From Bartonella rochalimae ATCC BAA-1498 (GTDB lineage Bacteria; Pseudomonadota; Alphaproteobacteria; Rhizobiales; Rhizobiaceae), in NCBI RefSeq assembly GCF_000706645.1, contig NZ_KL407337.1, positions 62,001 to 126,000 of the forward strand: a stretch of 64,000 nucleotides of DNA, written 5' to 3'. Made by a program: the position numbers and the translations under genes. Of the stretch, positions 26,637 to 36,145 are shown piece after piece. The notes beneath the pieces are model-generated. The model was not told where the DNA came from. It ran no database searches and worked only from the letters and a program-made list of their open reading frames with translations. The stretch's first letter is position 1; every line of letters begins with the position of its first letter.

Positions 26637-28250
26637 TTAAAATTTATCCGCATCCAAATTATTTGTTGCTTCATCTTCTACAGGATGTTGTTTAATAAGA
26701 TCAGCTTGATTTATCCAACCTGCTTGCACGCGTGCTGCTAACACCATGGCTTCTGCATCTGCACGGGTAATATCAAAGGGTGTCAAGATGCCAGGAAAAT
26801 TTTGTGTTTGACCTTCTTTACATTCTCTCCATCCAACGAGATCATCAACTGCATAGCCTGCAAAATCCTCTATTGTTTTTACACCATCCTCACCTATAAC
26901 AACTAGCATAGCATTTGTTATACCAGGCAGTGTTTGCAATTCATCTGAAACACCAAGCTCTTTACGCTTTTCGTTGAGTTCTTTTTCTTTACGTTCTAAA
27001 TATTCACGTGCACGATTTTGGATTTCTGAAGCAGTATCATGATCGAAGCCGTCGATAGACTCTATTTCTTCAAGATTAACATAAGCGATTTCCTCAATTG
27101 AGGTGAAACCTTCTGAAGCCATAACTTGCCCAACCATTTCATCAACATCTAAAGTTTCCATGAAAAGCTTGCTACGTTCAGTGAATTCTTTATGACGATT
27201 TTCAGATTCTTCTTGTTCTGTTAGAATATCAATATTCCATCCTGTTAATTGCGAAGCTAAACGCACATTTTGTCCACGTCGACCAATTGCAAGACTAAGC
27301 TGATCACCAGGTACGACGACTTCAATACGTTCTGCATCTTCATCAAGAACAACTTTCGAAACTTCAGCGGGCTGCAGTGCATTGACGATAAATGTTGCAG
27401 CATCAGGTGACCAAGGAATAATGTCAATTTTTTCGCCTTGTAATTCTGCAACAACAGCCTGAACACGGCTTCCTCGCATTCCAACACATGCACCAACGGG
27501 ATCAATTGAGCCATCGCGTGAAACAACAGCGATTTTTGCACGTGAGCCTGGATCACGAGCAACAGATTTAATTTCTATGATACCATCATAAATTTCTGGG
27601 ACTTCCATAGTAAAAAGTTTTGCCATAAATTGAGGGTGTGTCCGTGAAAGGAAAACTTGTGGTCCTCTTGGTTCACGGTGTACGTCATGAACAAACGCAC
27701 GAATGCGATCTCCATAATGAAAAGATTCCCGCGGAATTAATTCATCACGTCGCACGATAGCTTCTCCACGACCTATATCGACAATAACATTGCCATATTC
27801 CACACGTTTAACTGTACCAGAAATAATTTCACCAATTTTATTTTTGAATTCTTCAAATTGGTGATTACGTTCTGCATCACGTACTTTTTGCACAATAACC
27901 TGTTTAGCAGATTGTGTTGCAATGCGTCCAAAATCCATGGGAGGTAAAAGATCGGAAAGAAAATCACCGACTTTTGCGTCTTCTTTGCGTTTTAGGGCAT
28001 CAGATAAAGCTATTTCAGTTGTATAATCTTCAACGACATCAACAACTTTAAGAAGACGTTGTAATTTAATTTCACCTGTTTTAGAATTGATCTCAGCACG
28101 GATGTTGGTTTCTTGGCCATAACGAGAACGTGCTGCTTTTTGAATAGCATCAGCCATTGCAGAAATGACAATTTCACGGTCAATTGACTTCTCACGTGCA
28201 ACAGCATCTGCAATTTGCAGAAGTTCAAGCCTGTTAGCGCTTATAGCCAT
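26637..28250 (-). CDS. nusA: Transcription termination/antitermination factor NusA
   Basis: NusA binds RNA polymerase and modulates pausing, termination and rRNA antitermination. The 537-residue protein has the NusA N-domain (1-125), an S1 domain (about 135-200, SGTVKRVEYGNVIVDIGRGEA) and two KH domains (about 230-350, GMRGSRVQAVVAEL, IGRRGQNVRLAS). Two acidic helix-hairpin-helix-type repeats form the C-terminus. It follows rimP by ~50 bases. The leader of this operon has a terminator candidate, which could allow feedback by NusA. Confidence 0.97.
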   Translation of the reverse strand: MAISANRLELLQIADAVAREKSIDREIVISAMADAIQKAARSRYGQETNIRAEINSKTGEIKLQRLLKVVDVVEDYTTEIALSDALKRKEDAKVGDFLSDLLPPMDFGRIATQSAKQVIVQKVRDAERNHQFEEFKNKIGEIISGTVKRVEYGNVIVDIGRGEAIVRRDELIPRESFHYGDRIRAFVHDVHREPRGPQVFLSRTHPQFMAKLFTMEVPEIYDGIIEIKSVARDPGSRAKIAVVSRDGSIDPVGACVGMRGSRVQAVVAELQGEKIDIIPWSPDAATFIVNALQPAEVSKVVLDEDAERIEVVVPGDQLSLAIGRRGQNVRLASQLTGWNIDILTEQEESENRHKEFTERSKLFMETLDVDEMVGQVMASEGFTSIEEIAYVNLEEIESIDGFDHDTASEIQNRAREYLERKEKELNEKRKELGVSDELQTLPGITNAMLVVIGEDGVKTIEDFAGYAVDDLVGWRECKEGQTQNFPGILTPFDITRADAEAMVLAARVQAGWINQADLIKQHPVEDEATNNLDADKF

Positions 28251-28299
28251 TGATTTTCTCCTTTTTTATGCCACATGAGGGCAGGGGGTCTGTTAATAT

Positions 28300-28926
28300 T
28301 TAAGTGTTATATTTGTTTTCGTTCTTGAGAGGTTTAAGATTATCGTTCGAAATTAATTGTTTGTCTAAATCTTTATTTTTTTTCAATGTATCACGAATAA
28401 GTTCATCGGTGAGGATCAAGTGCGCGTTAGTAATATTAGAAAAAGAAATAAATATATTTATTTCTTCTCTGTGAGCTGTTTTCTCGATATTTAAAGTAAA
28501 TCCATTTTGTGTAATATCTTTAAGCTTACCACGCAATTTTTGACGTCCATCAATAACAGTGTTGGTTTCAATTTTTGCGAGATGCCCTTGCCAATGAACA
28601 AAATCAGATTTTCTTACGAGTAGGCGATCAATACCAGGAGATGAAATTTCTAAGTGATACTTGCGTTCAATAACATTTTCTATGTCAAGGAGAGGGGCAA
28701 CAGCTCGACTAACTATTTCGCAATCTTCTATTGTCATGGTGCCATTAGTGCGTTCAACCATAATCTGAAGTGTTAAACCATTTAAGCCCAAAAGTTTTGT
28801 GCGAACTAACCGAAAACCTAAAGGTTTTAGTAATGGTATAATAAGAGCAGAAACACGTGCTGCAACGCCATCTTCTTCAAATAAACGCGGTTCATCAATA
28901 TCACCCATTCTTTCAATTTCATTCAT
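28300..28926 (-). CDS. rimP: Ribosome maturation factor RimP
   Basis: RimP assists 30S maturation. The recognisable part starts at GDIDEPRLFEEDGVAARV and includes GFRLVRTKLLGLNGLTLQIM and YHLEISSPGIDRLLVRKSDF. The open frame extends to 28986, but a perfect intrinsic-terminator hairpin (28966-28988) occupies that end, so the true start must be downstream. ATGs at 28926 and 28908 are both possible. Neither has a strong Shine-Dalgarno; I report 28926 (208 residues). It is first in rimP-nusA-ylxR-infB. Confidence 0.9.
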   Translation of the reverse strand: MNEIERMGDIDEPRLFEEDGVAARVSALIIPLLKPLGFRLVRTKLLGLNGLTLQIMVERTNGTMTIEDCEIVSRAVAPLLDIENVIERKYHLEISSPGIDRLLVRKSDFVHWQGHLAKIETNTVIDGRQKLRGKLKDITQNGFTLNIEKTAHREEINIFISFSNITNAHLILTDELIRDTLKKNKDLDKQLISNDNLKPLKNENKYNT

Positions 28927-28959
28927 ATGGTTCATCCAAATTGTTATCGAACTTACAAT

Positions 28960-28988
28960 AAAAAAGAGTGGCTCCAACTGGACCACTC
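28960..28988 (-). terminator. Intrinsic terminator in the rimP-nusA-infB leader
   Basis: On the minus strand GAGTGGTCC pairs with GGA-G-CCACTC around the loop AGTT, with one bulged G, followed by six Ts. This is a textbook Rho-independent terminator. It lies 84 bases past trmB and only about 25-50 bases before the rimP start. A promoter-like sequence lies between trmB and the hairpin, and there is no room for another downstream. It can therefore end trmB transcripts and also act as an attenuator for rimP-nusA-infB. Confidence 0.85.
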
Positions 28989-29015
28989 CTCATCATAAGG
29001 CCGAAAATCTATCTC

Positions 29016-29044
29016 TTTATACTCTTAAACAGAGAATTTTACAA
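29016..29044 (-). promoter_or_regulatory. Sigma-70-type promoter for rimP-nusA-infB
   Basis: TTGTAA (-35, 29044-29039) and TATAAA (-10, 29021-29016) are spaced by exactly 17 bases on the minus strand, 30-60 bases past the trmB stop. Predicted initiation near 29009 would give a leader of about 85-100 bases that contains the 28960-28988 hairpin. Confidence 0.55.
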
Positions 29045-29071
29045 GTTATTTATAGTAAAGCATTTTATCTT

Positions 29072-29773
29072 TTATTGTTTAATAAAAGTAAGGTAAGTGG
29101 GTGTTCTGCCTTCACATAGGGCTTTGGCTTCATATCGGGTGCTTGGCCATAGTGGATAGGGAATTTTCCAGTCTGTAGGTTTTTGTGCGAGCCATTCAAA
29201 ACTATTGTGTTGAATACAATGATAAAGCGTCCAATTGATATAGTCATCTATATCACTAGCAAAGCGGAATTTTTTACCGGCTTTAAGAACTCGAGAAAAA
29301 CGGTTTAGATTTTTTTCATTAATGAACCGTCGTTTCCAATGCTTTTTTTTAGGCCATGGGTCAGGATAAAATAAATCTATTCCATCAAGAGATTCTGTTG
29401 GTAACCAATCAAGAAAATGTGTAGCATCATCGTTATAAAGACGAAGTTGATTTTGATATTCTTTGTGCTTTTCAGTGTATGATAATATTTTTGCCATTCC
29501 ATTAATAAAAGGTTCTATACCGATAAAACCAGTGCGTGGAAAACGCTTCATTTCATGGAGTAGATGTTCTCCGCTACCAAAGCCAATTTCAAGTCGAACT
29601 TCTTCCACTGGATTGGTGAATAAAGATACTAACTTTAAAGGTGCAGGTTTGCTTAAATCAATGTTAAGAGTAGGAAGAAGCGTATTTATAAGTGTAATTT
29701 GATTGTTTCGTAGCTGTTTTCCTCGTCGGCGACCAAAAAAAGCTTCACTCATACGCGTTTTATGTGTAGTCAT
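29072..29773 (-). CDS. trmB: tRNA (guanine-N7-)-methyltransferase
   Basis: TrmB makes m7G46 in tRNA variable loops. The 233-residue class I SAM methyltransferase has the SAM motif [26 protein letters not shown], and the TrmB hallmark [18 protein letters not shown]. Its ATG overlaps the metK TGA (ATGA), so it is coupled to metK. The length is normal. Confidence 0.96.
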   Translation of the reverse strand: MTTHKTRMSEAFFGRRRGKQLRNNQITLINTLLPTLNIDLSKPAPLKLVSLFTNPVEEVRLEIGFGSGEHLLHEMKRFPRTGFIGIEPFINGMAKILSYTEKHKEYQNQLRLYNDDATHFLDWLPTESLDGIDLFYPDPWPKKKHWKRRFINEKNLNRFSRVLKAGKKFRFASDIDDYINWTLYHCIQHNSFEWLAQKPTDWKIPYPLWPSTRYEAKALCEGRTPTYLTFIKQ

Positions 29774-31038
29774 GATATTTTAATCATTTTTTTAAGTTGT
29801 CCAACTAAATCAGTTTTTTCCCAAGAAAATGAACCATCATGCTCTGGTTTGCGTCCAAAATGGCCATAAGCTGCTGTTTTTGCGTAAATAGGTTTGTTGA
29901 GATCAAGATGCTTTCGGATGCCTGTTGGTGATAAATCCATTATTTTTGGAATTGCGGCTTCAATAGCACTTTCATCTACTTTTCCTGTTCCATGGAGGTT
30001 AAGATAAATGGACAAAGGTTCTGCAATGCCAATTGCATAGGAGAGCTGAATAGTGCATTGATCTGCTAAATCAGCTGCAACAATATTTTTAGCTAGGTAG
30101 CGTGCAGCATAAGCTGCAGAACGATCAACTTTTGTTGTATCTTTACCTGAAAAAGCCCCACCACCATGAGGTGCGGCACCACCATACGTATCCACAATAA
30201 TTTTCCGTCCTGTTAATCCCGCATCACTTTTAGGACCACCAATAACAAATTTTCCTGTTGGATTAATATACCATCTGCATTGATTGGAGATTGGGATATC
30301 ATGTAAAGCTTGCAAAATATAGGGTTCAACAATTGTACGGACTTTATTCGAATCCCAGCTTTCATCAAGGTGTTGTACTGAAAGGACAATAGATGTCACT
30401 TCCGCAGGTTTGCCATTTTTGTATTCTATTGTTATTTGGCTTTTAGCATCTGGTCCTAATTTACCAGTTTCTCCCTCTTTTCTATGACGGGCTATTGCAA
30501 GATGTTCTAAAATCTTATGTGCATAATAAATTGGTGCAGGCATGAGATCTGGTGTTTCACGGCAAGCATATCCAAACATAATGCCTTGATCACCTGCTCC
30601 TTCTTCACCATGACGATCAATGGCATGATCAACTCCTTGTGCGATATCAGCTGATTGAGGGCGTAAAAGAACATCAATTTTAACGGTTTTCCAATGAAAA
30701 TCTTCTTGTTCGTAGCCAATAGCACGAATGGCGTGACGTACAACTTTACGAAAAGGGGTAGGGTTAACAATAAGAGAGCCAGCCTTATCGCGTATAAATT
30801 GACCGTTTTTATCTTTTTTTAAGAGTGTATCGGGAACACGTACCTCACCAGCTATGACAACACGATTGACACTTACTAAAGTTTCACAAGCAACTCGTAT
30901 TAACCATGGATTAGTTTTGGCTTTGTGAGATTCTCTGTAAACCATATCAACGATTTCATCAGAAATACGGTCACAAATTTTATCAGGATGTCCTTCCGAT
31001 ACCGACTCACTTGTAAAAAAATAATTTTGATGCGGCAT
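29770..31038 (-). CDS. metK: S-adenosylmethionine synthetase
   Basis: MetK makes SAM from methionine and ATP, the methyl donor for TrmB, MiaB-pathway and other enzymes. The 422-residue protein carries [21 protein letters not shown] at the start, [15 protein letters not shown] and [19 protein letters not shown], all core family motifs. It is longer than E. coli MetK (384) through the alphaproteobacterial insertions. I found no SAM riboswitch consensus in the ~115-base gap upstream. Confidence 0.97.
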   Translation of the reverse strand: MPHQNYFFTSESVSEGHPDKICDRISDEIVDMVYRESHKAKTNPWLIRVACETLVSVNRVVIAGEVRVPDTLLKKDKNGQFIRDKAGSLIVNPTPFRKVVRHAIRAIGYEQEDFHWKTVKIDVLLRPQSADIAQGVDHAIDRHGEEGAGDQGIMFGYACRETPDLMPAPIYYAHKILEHLAIARHRKEGETGKLGPDAKSQITIEYKNGKPAEVTSIVLSVQHLDESWDSNKVRTIVEPYILQALHDIPISNQCRWYINPTGKFVIGGPKSDAGLTGRKIIVDTYGGAAPHGGGAFSGKDTTKVDRSAAYAARYLAKNIVAADLADQCTIQLSYAIGIAEPLSIYLNLHGTGKVDESAIEAAIPKIMDLSPTGIRKHLDLNKPIYAKTAAYGHFGRKPEHDGSFSWEKTDLVGQLKKMIKIS

Positions 31039-31154
31039 AGGAACTCTCTCAAATAAAAAAGGAAGTCAATATTTCATGTTTGGTAGACTCAAATTTGCTT
31101 TATTTGCCAATCCTATGCCAAATCGTCAATAATAATGTAAAAAAGAATATAATT

Positions 31155-31568
31155 TTATATCTCATCGTTATGATCTTCTTCAGAAAGAGCCTTCGCTAAA
31201 TCAATAATTTTTCGGCGCACTTTAGCATCAGATATATTGGTAAAAGCACGCATTAATTGAATGCCTTCACTACTAGAACAAAAATCTATAAAATTATTAT
31301 CACTTTCCGTAAAACCTTCTAAAGATTGTATACCAATTCCTTTATCAAAAAAATAGGAAACTGGAACATCCATAATTTCTGCAATTGCTTGGAGGCGGCT
31401 TGCTCCAACACGATTTGTTCCTTTTTCATATTTTTGAATTTGTTGAAAAGTAATACCTAATTTTTCACCGAGTTTTTCTTGAGTAAGACCTAATATATTA
31501 CGACGCAAACGAATACGGGTTCCAACATAAATATCCATTGGATCGGGTTTTTTTCTAGTTTTGGTCAT
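31155..31568 (-). CDS. XRE-family HTH transcriptional regulator
   Basis: A 137-residue DNA-binding protein with an XRE/Cro helix-turn-helix at about 16-72 (IRLRRNILGLTQEKLGEKLGITFQQIQKYEKGTNRVGASRL). A C-terminal helical part contains SSEGIQLMRAFTNI. The frame extends to a TTG at 31607, but the ATG at 31568 with AGAG upstream gives the usual family start. In Rhizobiales this regulator (PhrR-like) sits between lnt and metK, as here. The target is unknown. Confidence 0.9.
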   Translation of the reverse strand: MTKTRKKPDPMDIYVGTRIRLRRNILGLTQEKLGEKLGITFQQIQKYEKGTNRVGASRLQAIAEIMDVPVSYFFDKGIGIQSLEGFTESDNNFIDFCSSSEGIQLMRAFTNISDAKVRRKIIDLAKALSEEDHNDEI

Positions 31569-31712
31569 AATGCAACTCTTTATTTTCAGCGCTTTGTTTT
31601 TAAACAAACATTAGGTGCATGTGAGGTTAGTTTATTATAAATGAGGATGATATATAATACTTTTCTTGACGTTACTGGTACACATAACATGATATTGTAC
31701 ATAAGTACTCAA

Positions 31713-33308
31713 TCATTCAAGCTGTTTTGTAGAACCAAAACTAATACGATACAATAGCATAAGAATGAATAAGATGAAAGTAGAGAATGTTCTGTATTTA
31801 TTGTTCCAAATAGTGGTAATTGGTTGTGGGATCGGTGCATCAAGTGCGCCAATAATATTATATTCAAGGGAAGAAACAATTCTTCCATAAGGATCAATAA
31901 CAGCTGATATTCCATTATTTGCTGCTCTAATAAGAGGTATTCCCAATTCAATGGCACGAAGTTGCGCTTGTTGAAAATGTTGATATGGGCCAGGCGTTTT
32001 ACCAAACCATGCATCATTTGTTATATTAATAATTGCTTGAGGGGGGGGACCTTTAAAAGCCGTTATATTAGGAAATATCGCTTCATAACAAATAAGTGGA
32101 AGATAAGAAAAACCATTTGGCATCATAACGGTTCTTCGCACATTGGCAGCAGTATATCCATCAATGGTGTCAGCGAGAACATGCAATCCTACCTTTTTTA
32201 GTAAATTTTGATAGGGAAGATATTCACCAAAAGGGACGAGATGAAGTTTATCAGATATGTGAAGAATATCACCTTTGGCATCAATTACTGCAATTGTATT
32301 AAAATATTGTATTTGGGTATAAGGAGGGGAAGCATCACCGGTTCGGATGGCACCGATAATAGCCCATTGTTGGGGTTTTAGAAAAGAACCAATATGCTTT
32401 GTAAGAATAGAAGGCGTATTACTAAGAATATAAGGAAGAGAAGCTTCTGGCCATATGATAAAATCAGGCTCTGGATTTTGGCTAATAGCTGTTTTAATAC
32501 TTAAGTTTAGATGAGCTGCAAATATATCGTTTCTTTTCGTATTGTTCATTTTGGTGGCTTGTTGGATAGAGGGTTGAACAATACGAACCCAATGGTTATT
32601 ATTGCGGTACTCTGCTATATTCGGTGCTGTTTTCAAACGATAAAATCCAAATCCACTATGGGCTAATATAAGAAGAAAACAAAGTAAAAGCGCTGAATTT
32701 TTTTTTTCATTTGTTAATAAAACAGTTGGTAAACTATAGCATAAAATAGCAAGGATATTCATTCCATAGAGTCCTACAATCATATCTGATTGCATAAACA
32801 TTGGGGTTGGCATAGCTGTATAACCGAGAGCATTCCATGGAAAACCCGTCAATAGGATAGCACGTAACCACTCTGCTAATCCGAGTGAGAAGGCTAATAC
32901 AAAGAAGCGTGCTATGTTTTTTGTCCATAATAAGGAAACAATTATACCAGCAAAAAACCAATAAAAAGAAAGATAAACAGGAAGACAAAAAATAGAGAAT
33001 GGTAATGCCCAAGCAAAAGAGATTGGATCTATTAATAATGCATTACTTAACCACCAAAGGCTACAAAAAAAATAACCAAAGCCAAAATTTCCAAAGGCTA
33101 GTGCATTTGTTAAAAGACGTTTTTTGTTGTTGTGGATAGTATTGATTTTATCGAGAAAAATAATGAAAATAGGAAATGTTAAAAAACAAATGGGCGTTAA
33201 ATAAAAGGGGGGAAGTGCAAAAGACGTTAAAGCACCGCATAAAAAAACACATATTTGCTGTTTCCAACCAGTGATGGAAAGCAGGAGAAGGTTGAGATTC
33301 TTTAACAA
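31713..33308 (-). CDS. lnt: Apolipoprotein N-acyltransferase
   Basis: Lnt adds the third acyl chain to outer-membrane lipoproteins in the inner membrane. The 531-residue protein has N-terminal helices (about 15-215) and a nitrilase-type catalytic domain. Expected catalytic residues are Glu near 288 (WPEASLPY), Lys near 353 (KLHLVPFGEYLP) and Cys near 408 (LICYEAIFP). The start looks like TTG with AAGGA upstream. A run of eight G on the plus strand (32041-32048) lies in the coding sequence as GPPPQ. It follows corC with a 3-base gap. Confidence 0.95.
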   Translation of the reverse strand: MLKNLNLLLLSITGWKQQICVFLCGALTSFALPPFYLTPICFLTFPIFIIFLDKINTIHNNKKRLLTNALAFGNFGFGYFFCSLWWLSNALLIDPISFAWALPFSIFCLPVYLSFYWFFAGIIVSLLWTKNIARFFVLAFSLGLAEWLRAILLTGFPWNALGYTAMPTPMFMQSDMIVGLYGMNILAILCYSLPTVLLTNEKKNSALLLCFLLILAHSGFGFYRLKTAPNIAEYRNNNHWVRIVQPSIQQATKMNNTKRNDIFAAHLNLSIKTAISQNPEPDFIIWPEASLPYILSNTPSILTKHIGSFLKPQQWAIIGAIRTGDASPPYTQIQYFNTIAVIDAKGDILHISDKLHLVPFGEYLPYQNLLKKVGLHVLADTIDGYTAANVRRTVMMPNGFSYLPLICYEAIFPNITAFKGPPPQAIINITNDAWFGKTPGPYQHFQQAQLRAIELGIPLIRAANNGISAVIDPYGRIVSSLEYNIIGALDAPIPQPITTIWNNKYRTFSTFILFILMLLYRISFGSTKQLE

Positions 33309-33311
33309 TAA

Positions 33312-34334
33312 TTAGCTATCCTTATAAGATTGTTGTTCCTTAAGATTTTCATTTTCTGAGATACGAAAAATGCATAATCGTTTAATTCGACGTTTATCAG
33401 CTTCTAAAATACGGAAACGATAACCTGGTACAGTTTCAATAATTTCACCTTTTGAAGGGATGCGATCAAGAATGGAAAAGATTAAACCACCAATGGTATC
33501 CACTTCATCTCCGTATTCTCCCACGACAAAATCAGGACCAAGAGCTTTTTCCAAATCTTTTAATTCAGTCTTTGCATCAACCAACCATTTATTATCAGGT
33601 TGGCGTATGATAGCGTTATCAATATTATCATGTTCATCTTCAATATCTCCAACAACCAATTCGACAATATCTTCCATAGACACCAAACCATCTGTACCAC
33701 CATATTCATCGATCACTAAAGCCATTTGTGTTCGTGTGGTTTGCATACGTGTTAATAATTTGCTTGCGAGCATAGAACGAGGTACAAAGAGAACTGTTCT
33801 AATAAGGTCTAGTTCACCGATAGGGTGTTGTAAATCTTTATGATTCAGTTGTAGAGAGTCATATTTTTGTTCATTTCGAGTAGAGCTGGTAATAAAAGAG
33901 GTTATATAATTGAGGATATCGTGGATGTGAATCATACCTCGTGGATCATCTAATGTTTCAGCGTATACAGGTATGCGTGAATGTCCAATTTTTGCAAAAA
34001 ATTTAAGAGCTTCGCCGAGAGGAGTATTGATTTCCAATGCTTCTATTTCGGAACGCGGAATCATAATATTATCAACACGTGCTTCTCGTAGGCATAAAAT
34101 ATTATGAAGCATAGTGCGTTCTTCAGGAGAAAAAAGAGTTGTTTCCTTTTCGTTATCAGTAGCAAGTACATTAGTAAGACCATCACGTAGTGATGTATGG
34201 TTGCGTCTACGTAAAAATGAAAATAGAGAGCTTAGCAATGAATTTTTCTTTGTATAGCTTGTTTTTTGTAGAGAATATTCTTCAGGATTAGAAGATATTT
34301 GAGTATTATTTTTTGTATTAATTTTATCCGCCAT
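33312..34334 (-). CDS. CorC/HlyC-type CBS-domain protein (hemolysin family)
   Basis: A 340-residue soluble protein with two CBS domains (about 90-220, VDNIMIPRSEIEALEI and VPRSMLASKLLTRMQTTRTQMALVIDEYGGTDGLVSMEDI) and a C-terminal CorC_HlyC domain (about 245-325). It lacks the membrane DUF21 domain, so it matches CorC/YbeX rather than full-length HlyC/YtfL types. Family links are to magnesium/cobalt efflux and ribosome function; the name hemolysin is historical. The order phoH-ybeY-corC-lnt is conserved widely. Confidence 0.92.
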   Translation of the reverse strand: MADKINTKNNTQISSNPEEYSLQKTSYTKKNSLLSSLFSFLRRRNHTSLRDGLTNVLATDNEKETTLFSPEERTMLHNILCLREARVDNIMIPRSEIEALEINTPLGEALKFFAKIGHSRIPVYAETLDDPRGMIHIHDILNYITSFITSSTRNEQKYDSLQLNHKDLQHPIGELDLIRTVLFVPRSMLASKLLTRMQTTRTQMALVIDEYGGTDGLVSMEDIVELVVGDIEDEHDNIDNAIIRQPDNKWLVDAKTELKDLEKALGPDFVVGEYGDEVDTIGGLIFSILDRIPSKGEIIETVPGYRFRILEADKRRIKRLCIFRISENENLKEQQSYKDS

Positions 34335-34435
34335 AGCTTTAAAAATTTTCTAAACTTTCTCAATTATAATAGCTGCACCAATTATTTTAAATTTTATTAT
34401 TTGTAAACCTAACCTTAAGTTTAACTTTTATCATT

Positions 34436-34912
34436 TTATAACAACTTAGTATAGGGATCTTTTATAGTTAGCTTTTGAAGTATTTCTTTTTCTAGTTTTT
34501 CCATTTGATTAGCTTCATCATTTGTTTCATGATCATAACCAAGAAGGTGAAGGATACCGTGAATGATTATATGCGTTAAGTGATCCTGAAATGATTTTTT
34601 TTCTTCTTCTGCTTCTCGCATAACAGTTTCTTGCGCAATAACGATATCACCAAGCATAAGCTTAGGATTTTGTCCAGCTTTAAGAGGAAAAGCAGGAAAG
34701 GATAAAACATTTGTGGGTTTATTGTGATTACGCCATCGTGCGTTAATTTGCGCCATATGCGTATCATCTGTAAAAAGCAGGCTGAGCTCACTTGTTATTT
34801 CATTTAATGATAAATGCTGCAATGTGGTAACTAGAGCTTTTTCAGTGATATTATAAAGCATTTTCTCATTATTCCATTTAGCACTTTCAATAGTTATATC
34901 AATAGAAATCAT
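34436..34912 (-). CDS. ybeY: Endoribonuclease YbeY
   Basis: YbeY is a zinc metalloprotein involved in 16S 3'-end maturation and ribosome quality control. The zinc motif H-x3-H-x5-H is present in [15 protein letters not shown] near the C-terminus. The open frame starts at a GTG (34924), but the ATG at 34912 overlaps the phoH TGA as ATGA. I take that start (158 residues). Confidence 0.95.
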   Translation of the reverse strand: MISIDITIESAKWNNEKMLYNITEKALVTTLQHLSLNEITSELSLLFTDDTHMAQINARWRNHNKPTNVLSFPAFPLKAGQNPKLMLGDIVIAQETVMREAEEEKKSFQDHLTHIIIHGILHLLGYDHETNDEANQMEKLEKEILQKLTIKDPYTKLL

Positions 34913-36033
34913 GAGAAATTGCACTCATTTTTTTTACGGAAAGCCTGTGAGTTGTATTGCTTTTTTTGTTCAATAGAATCACGATCATAAGCTTGAATGA
35001 TGGTGGAAACAAGAGGGTGCCGTACAACATCTTTTTCATTAAAATGGATAATTTTAATATTTTCTATATCTGAAAGGATGCGAATTGCTTCCACTAAACC
35101 TGATTTTTGTCCTGCAGGCAAGTCAATTTGGCTTAAATCACCCGTTATAATCATCCGTGATCCTTCTCCAAGGCGTGTAAGGAACATTTTCATCTGCATA
35201 GGTGTAGTATTTTGTGCTTCATCGAGGATTATTGCTGAATGAGCAAGTGTTCGACCACGCATGAACGCTAGAGGAGCGATTTCTATAACTCCAGAGGTTA
35301 AAATGCGTTCTACTTTTTCAGCAGTTATCATATCATACAGAGCATCGTAAAGGGGACGTAAATAGGGATCAACTTTTTCTTTAAGATTACCGGGAAGGAA
35401 GCCAAGATGTTCTCCAGCCTCAATGGCTGGACGTGAGAGAATAATTCGTTCAATGATACCATATTTAAGAAGCATGACAGCATGAGCAACGGCAAGATAT
35501 GTTTTTCCAGTGCCTGCTGGACCTATTCCAAAAATAAGTTCAGCATGTTCCATGGCACGCATATAAACGTCTTGTGTTAAAGTACGAGCATAAATTGTTT
35601 TTTTATGGGTATTAAGTTGTGCTAGTGTATGTTGTGCAGAAGGTTGAGTTATTTGAAGTTTTTCTTGTTGTTCATCGGGCAAATTTGCCATAGCGATTGC
35701 ACTTTCCATATCTGATAGAGTAAGCTCTGGATGTGTTTTTGCTTTTTGATAAAGCTGATCTAATACATAGTGTGCTTGTTGTACGGCAATAGCTGCTCCA
35801 TAAATTAAAATTTTGTTACCGTGTGGACGGATATCAAGCTTGAGTTTTTTTTCAAGATAAGCAAGATTTTCATCAAATTTACCAAAAACTATTTTTGCAG
35901 TATTGTTGTTTTCAAATGTTAAAACAACATGGTTAGTATTGACTGTATTAGCTTTTTTAAAGATATTTGTATTTTGAGAGGGAATACCTTTTATCTTTGG
36001 ACTTTGCTTCGATTTTTTGGTTGATGCTTTCAA
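34909..36033 (-). CDS. phoH: PhoH-like ATPase (YbeZ)
   Basis: A 374-residue protein with an N-terminal KH-like segment (about 40-110) and a PhoH P-loop ATPase domain (from about 140). Walker A is [11 protein letters not shown] and Walker B is [19 protein letters not shown]. YbeZ partners with YbeY in RNA metabolism. The start is a TTG eight bases after AAGGAG, the strongest Shine-Dalgarno in this cluster. The stop overlaps ybeY. Confidence 0.94.
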   Translation of the reverse strand: MKASTKKSKQSPKIKGIPSQNTNIFKKANTVNTNHVVLTFENNNTAKIVFGKFDENLAYLEKKLKLDIRPHGNKILIYGAAIAVQQAHYVLDQLYQKAKTHPELTLSDMESAIAMANLPDEQQEKLQITQPSAQHTLAQLNTHKKTIYARTLTQDVYMRAMEHAELIFGIGPAGTGKTYLAVAHAVMLLKYGIIERIILSRPAIEAGEHLGFLPGNLKEKVDPYLRPLYDALYDMITAEKVERILTSGVIEIAPLAFMRGRTLAHSAIILDEAQNTTPMQMKMFLTRLGEGSRMIITGDLSQIDLPAGQKSGLVEAIRILSDIENIKIIHFNEKDVVRHPLVSTIIQAYDRDSIEQKKQYNSQAFRKKNECNFS

Positions 36034-36145
36034 CCCTTACTCCTTATCTGTTTATATCATAGCTTTAATATAAGCACTTATCTTTAAAAGTGAAATAGCT
36101 TTTTAAGATTATATTTTTAAATAGAACTATGAAATTTCTTTAATA

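Noticed and set aside
31039-31154. Possible SAM riboswitch upstream of metK
   Set aside because: I could not find the conserved cores of SAM-I, SAM-II or related classes in the ~115 bases; only AT-rich sequence and weak repeats.
34909-34924. GTG start for ybeY at 34924
   Set aside because: The ATG at 34912 overlaps the phoH stop as ATGA and gives the expected family length.
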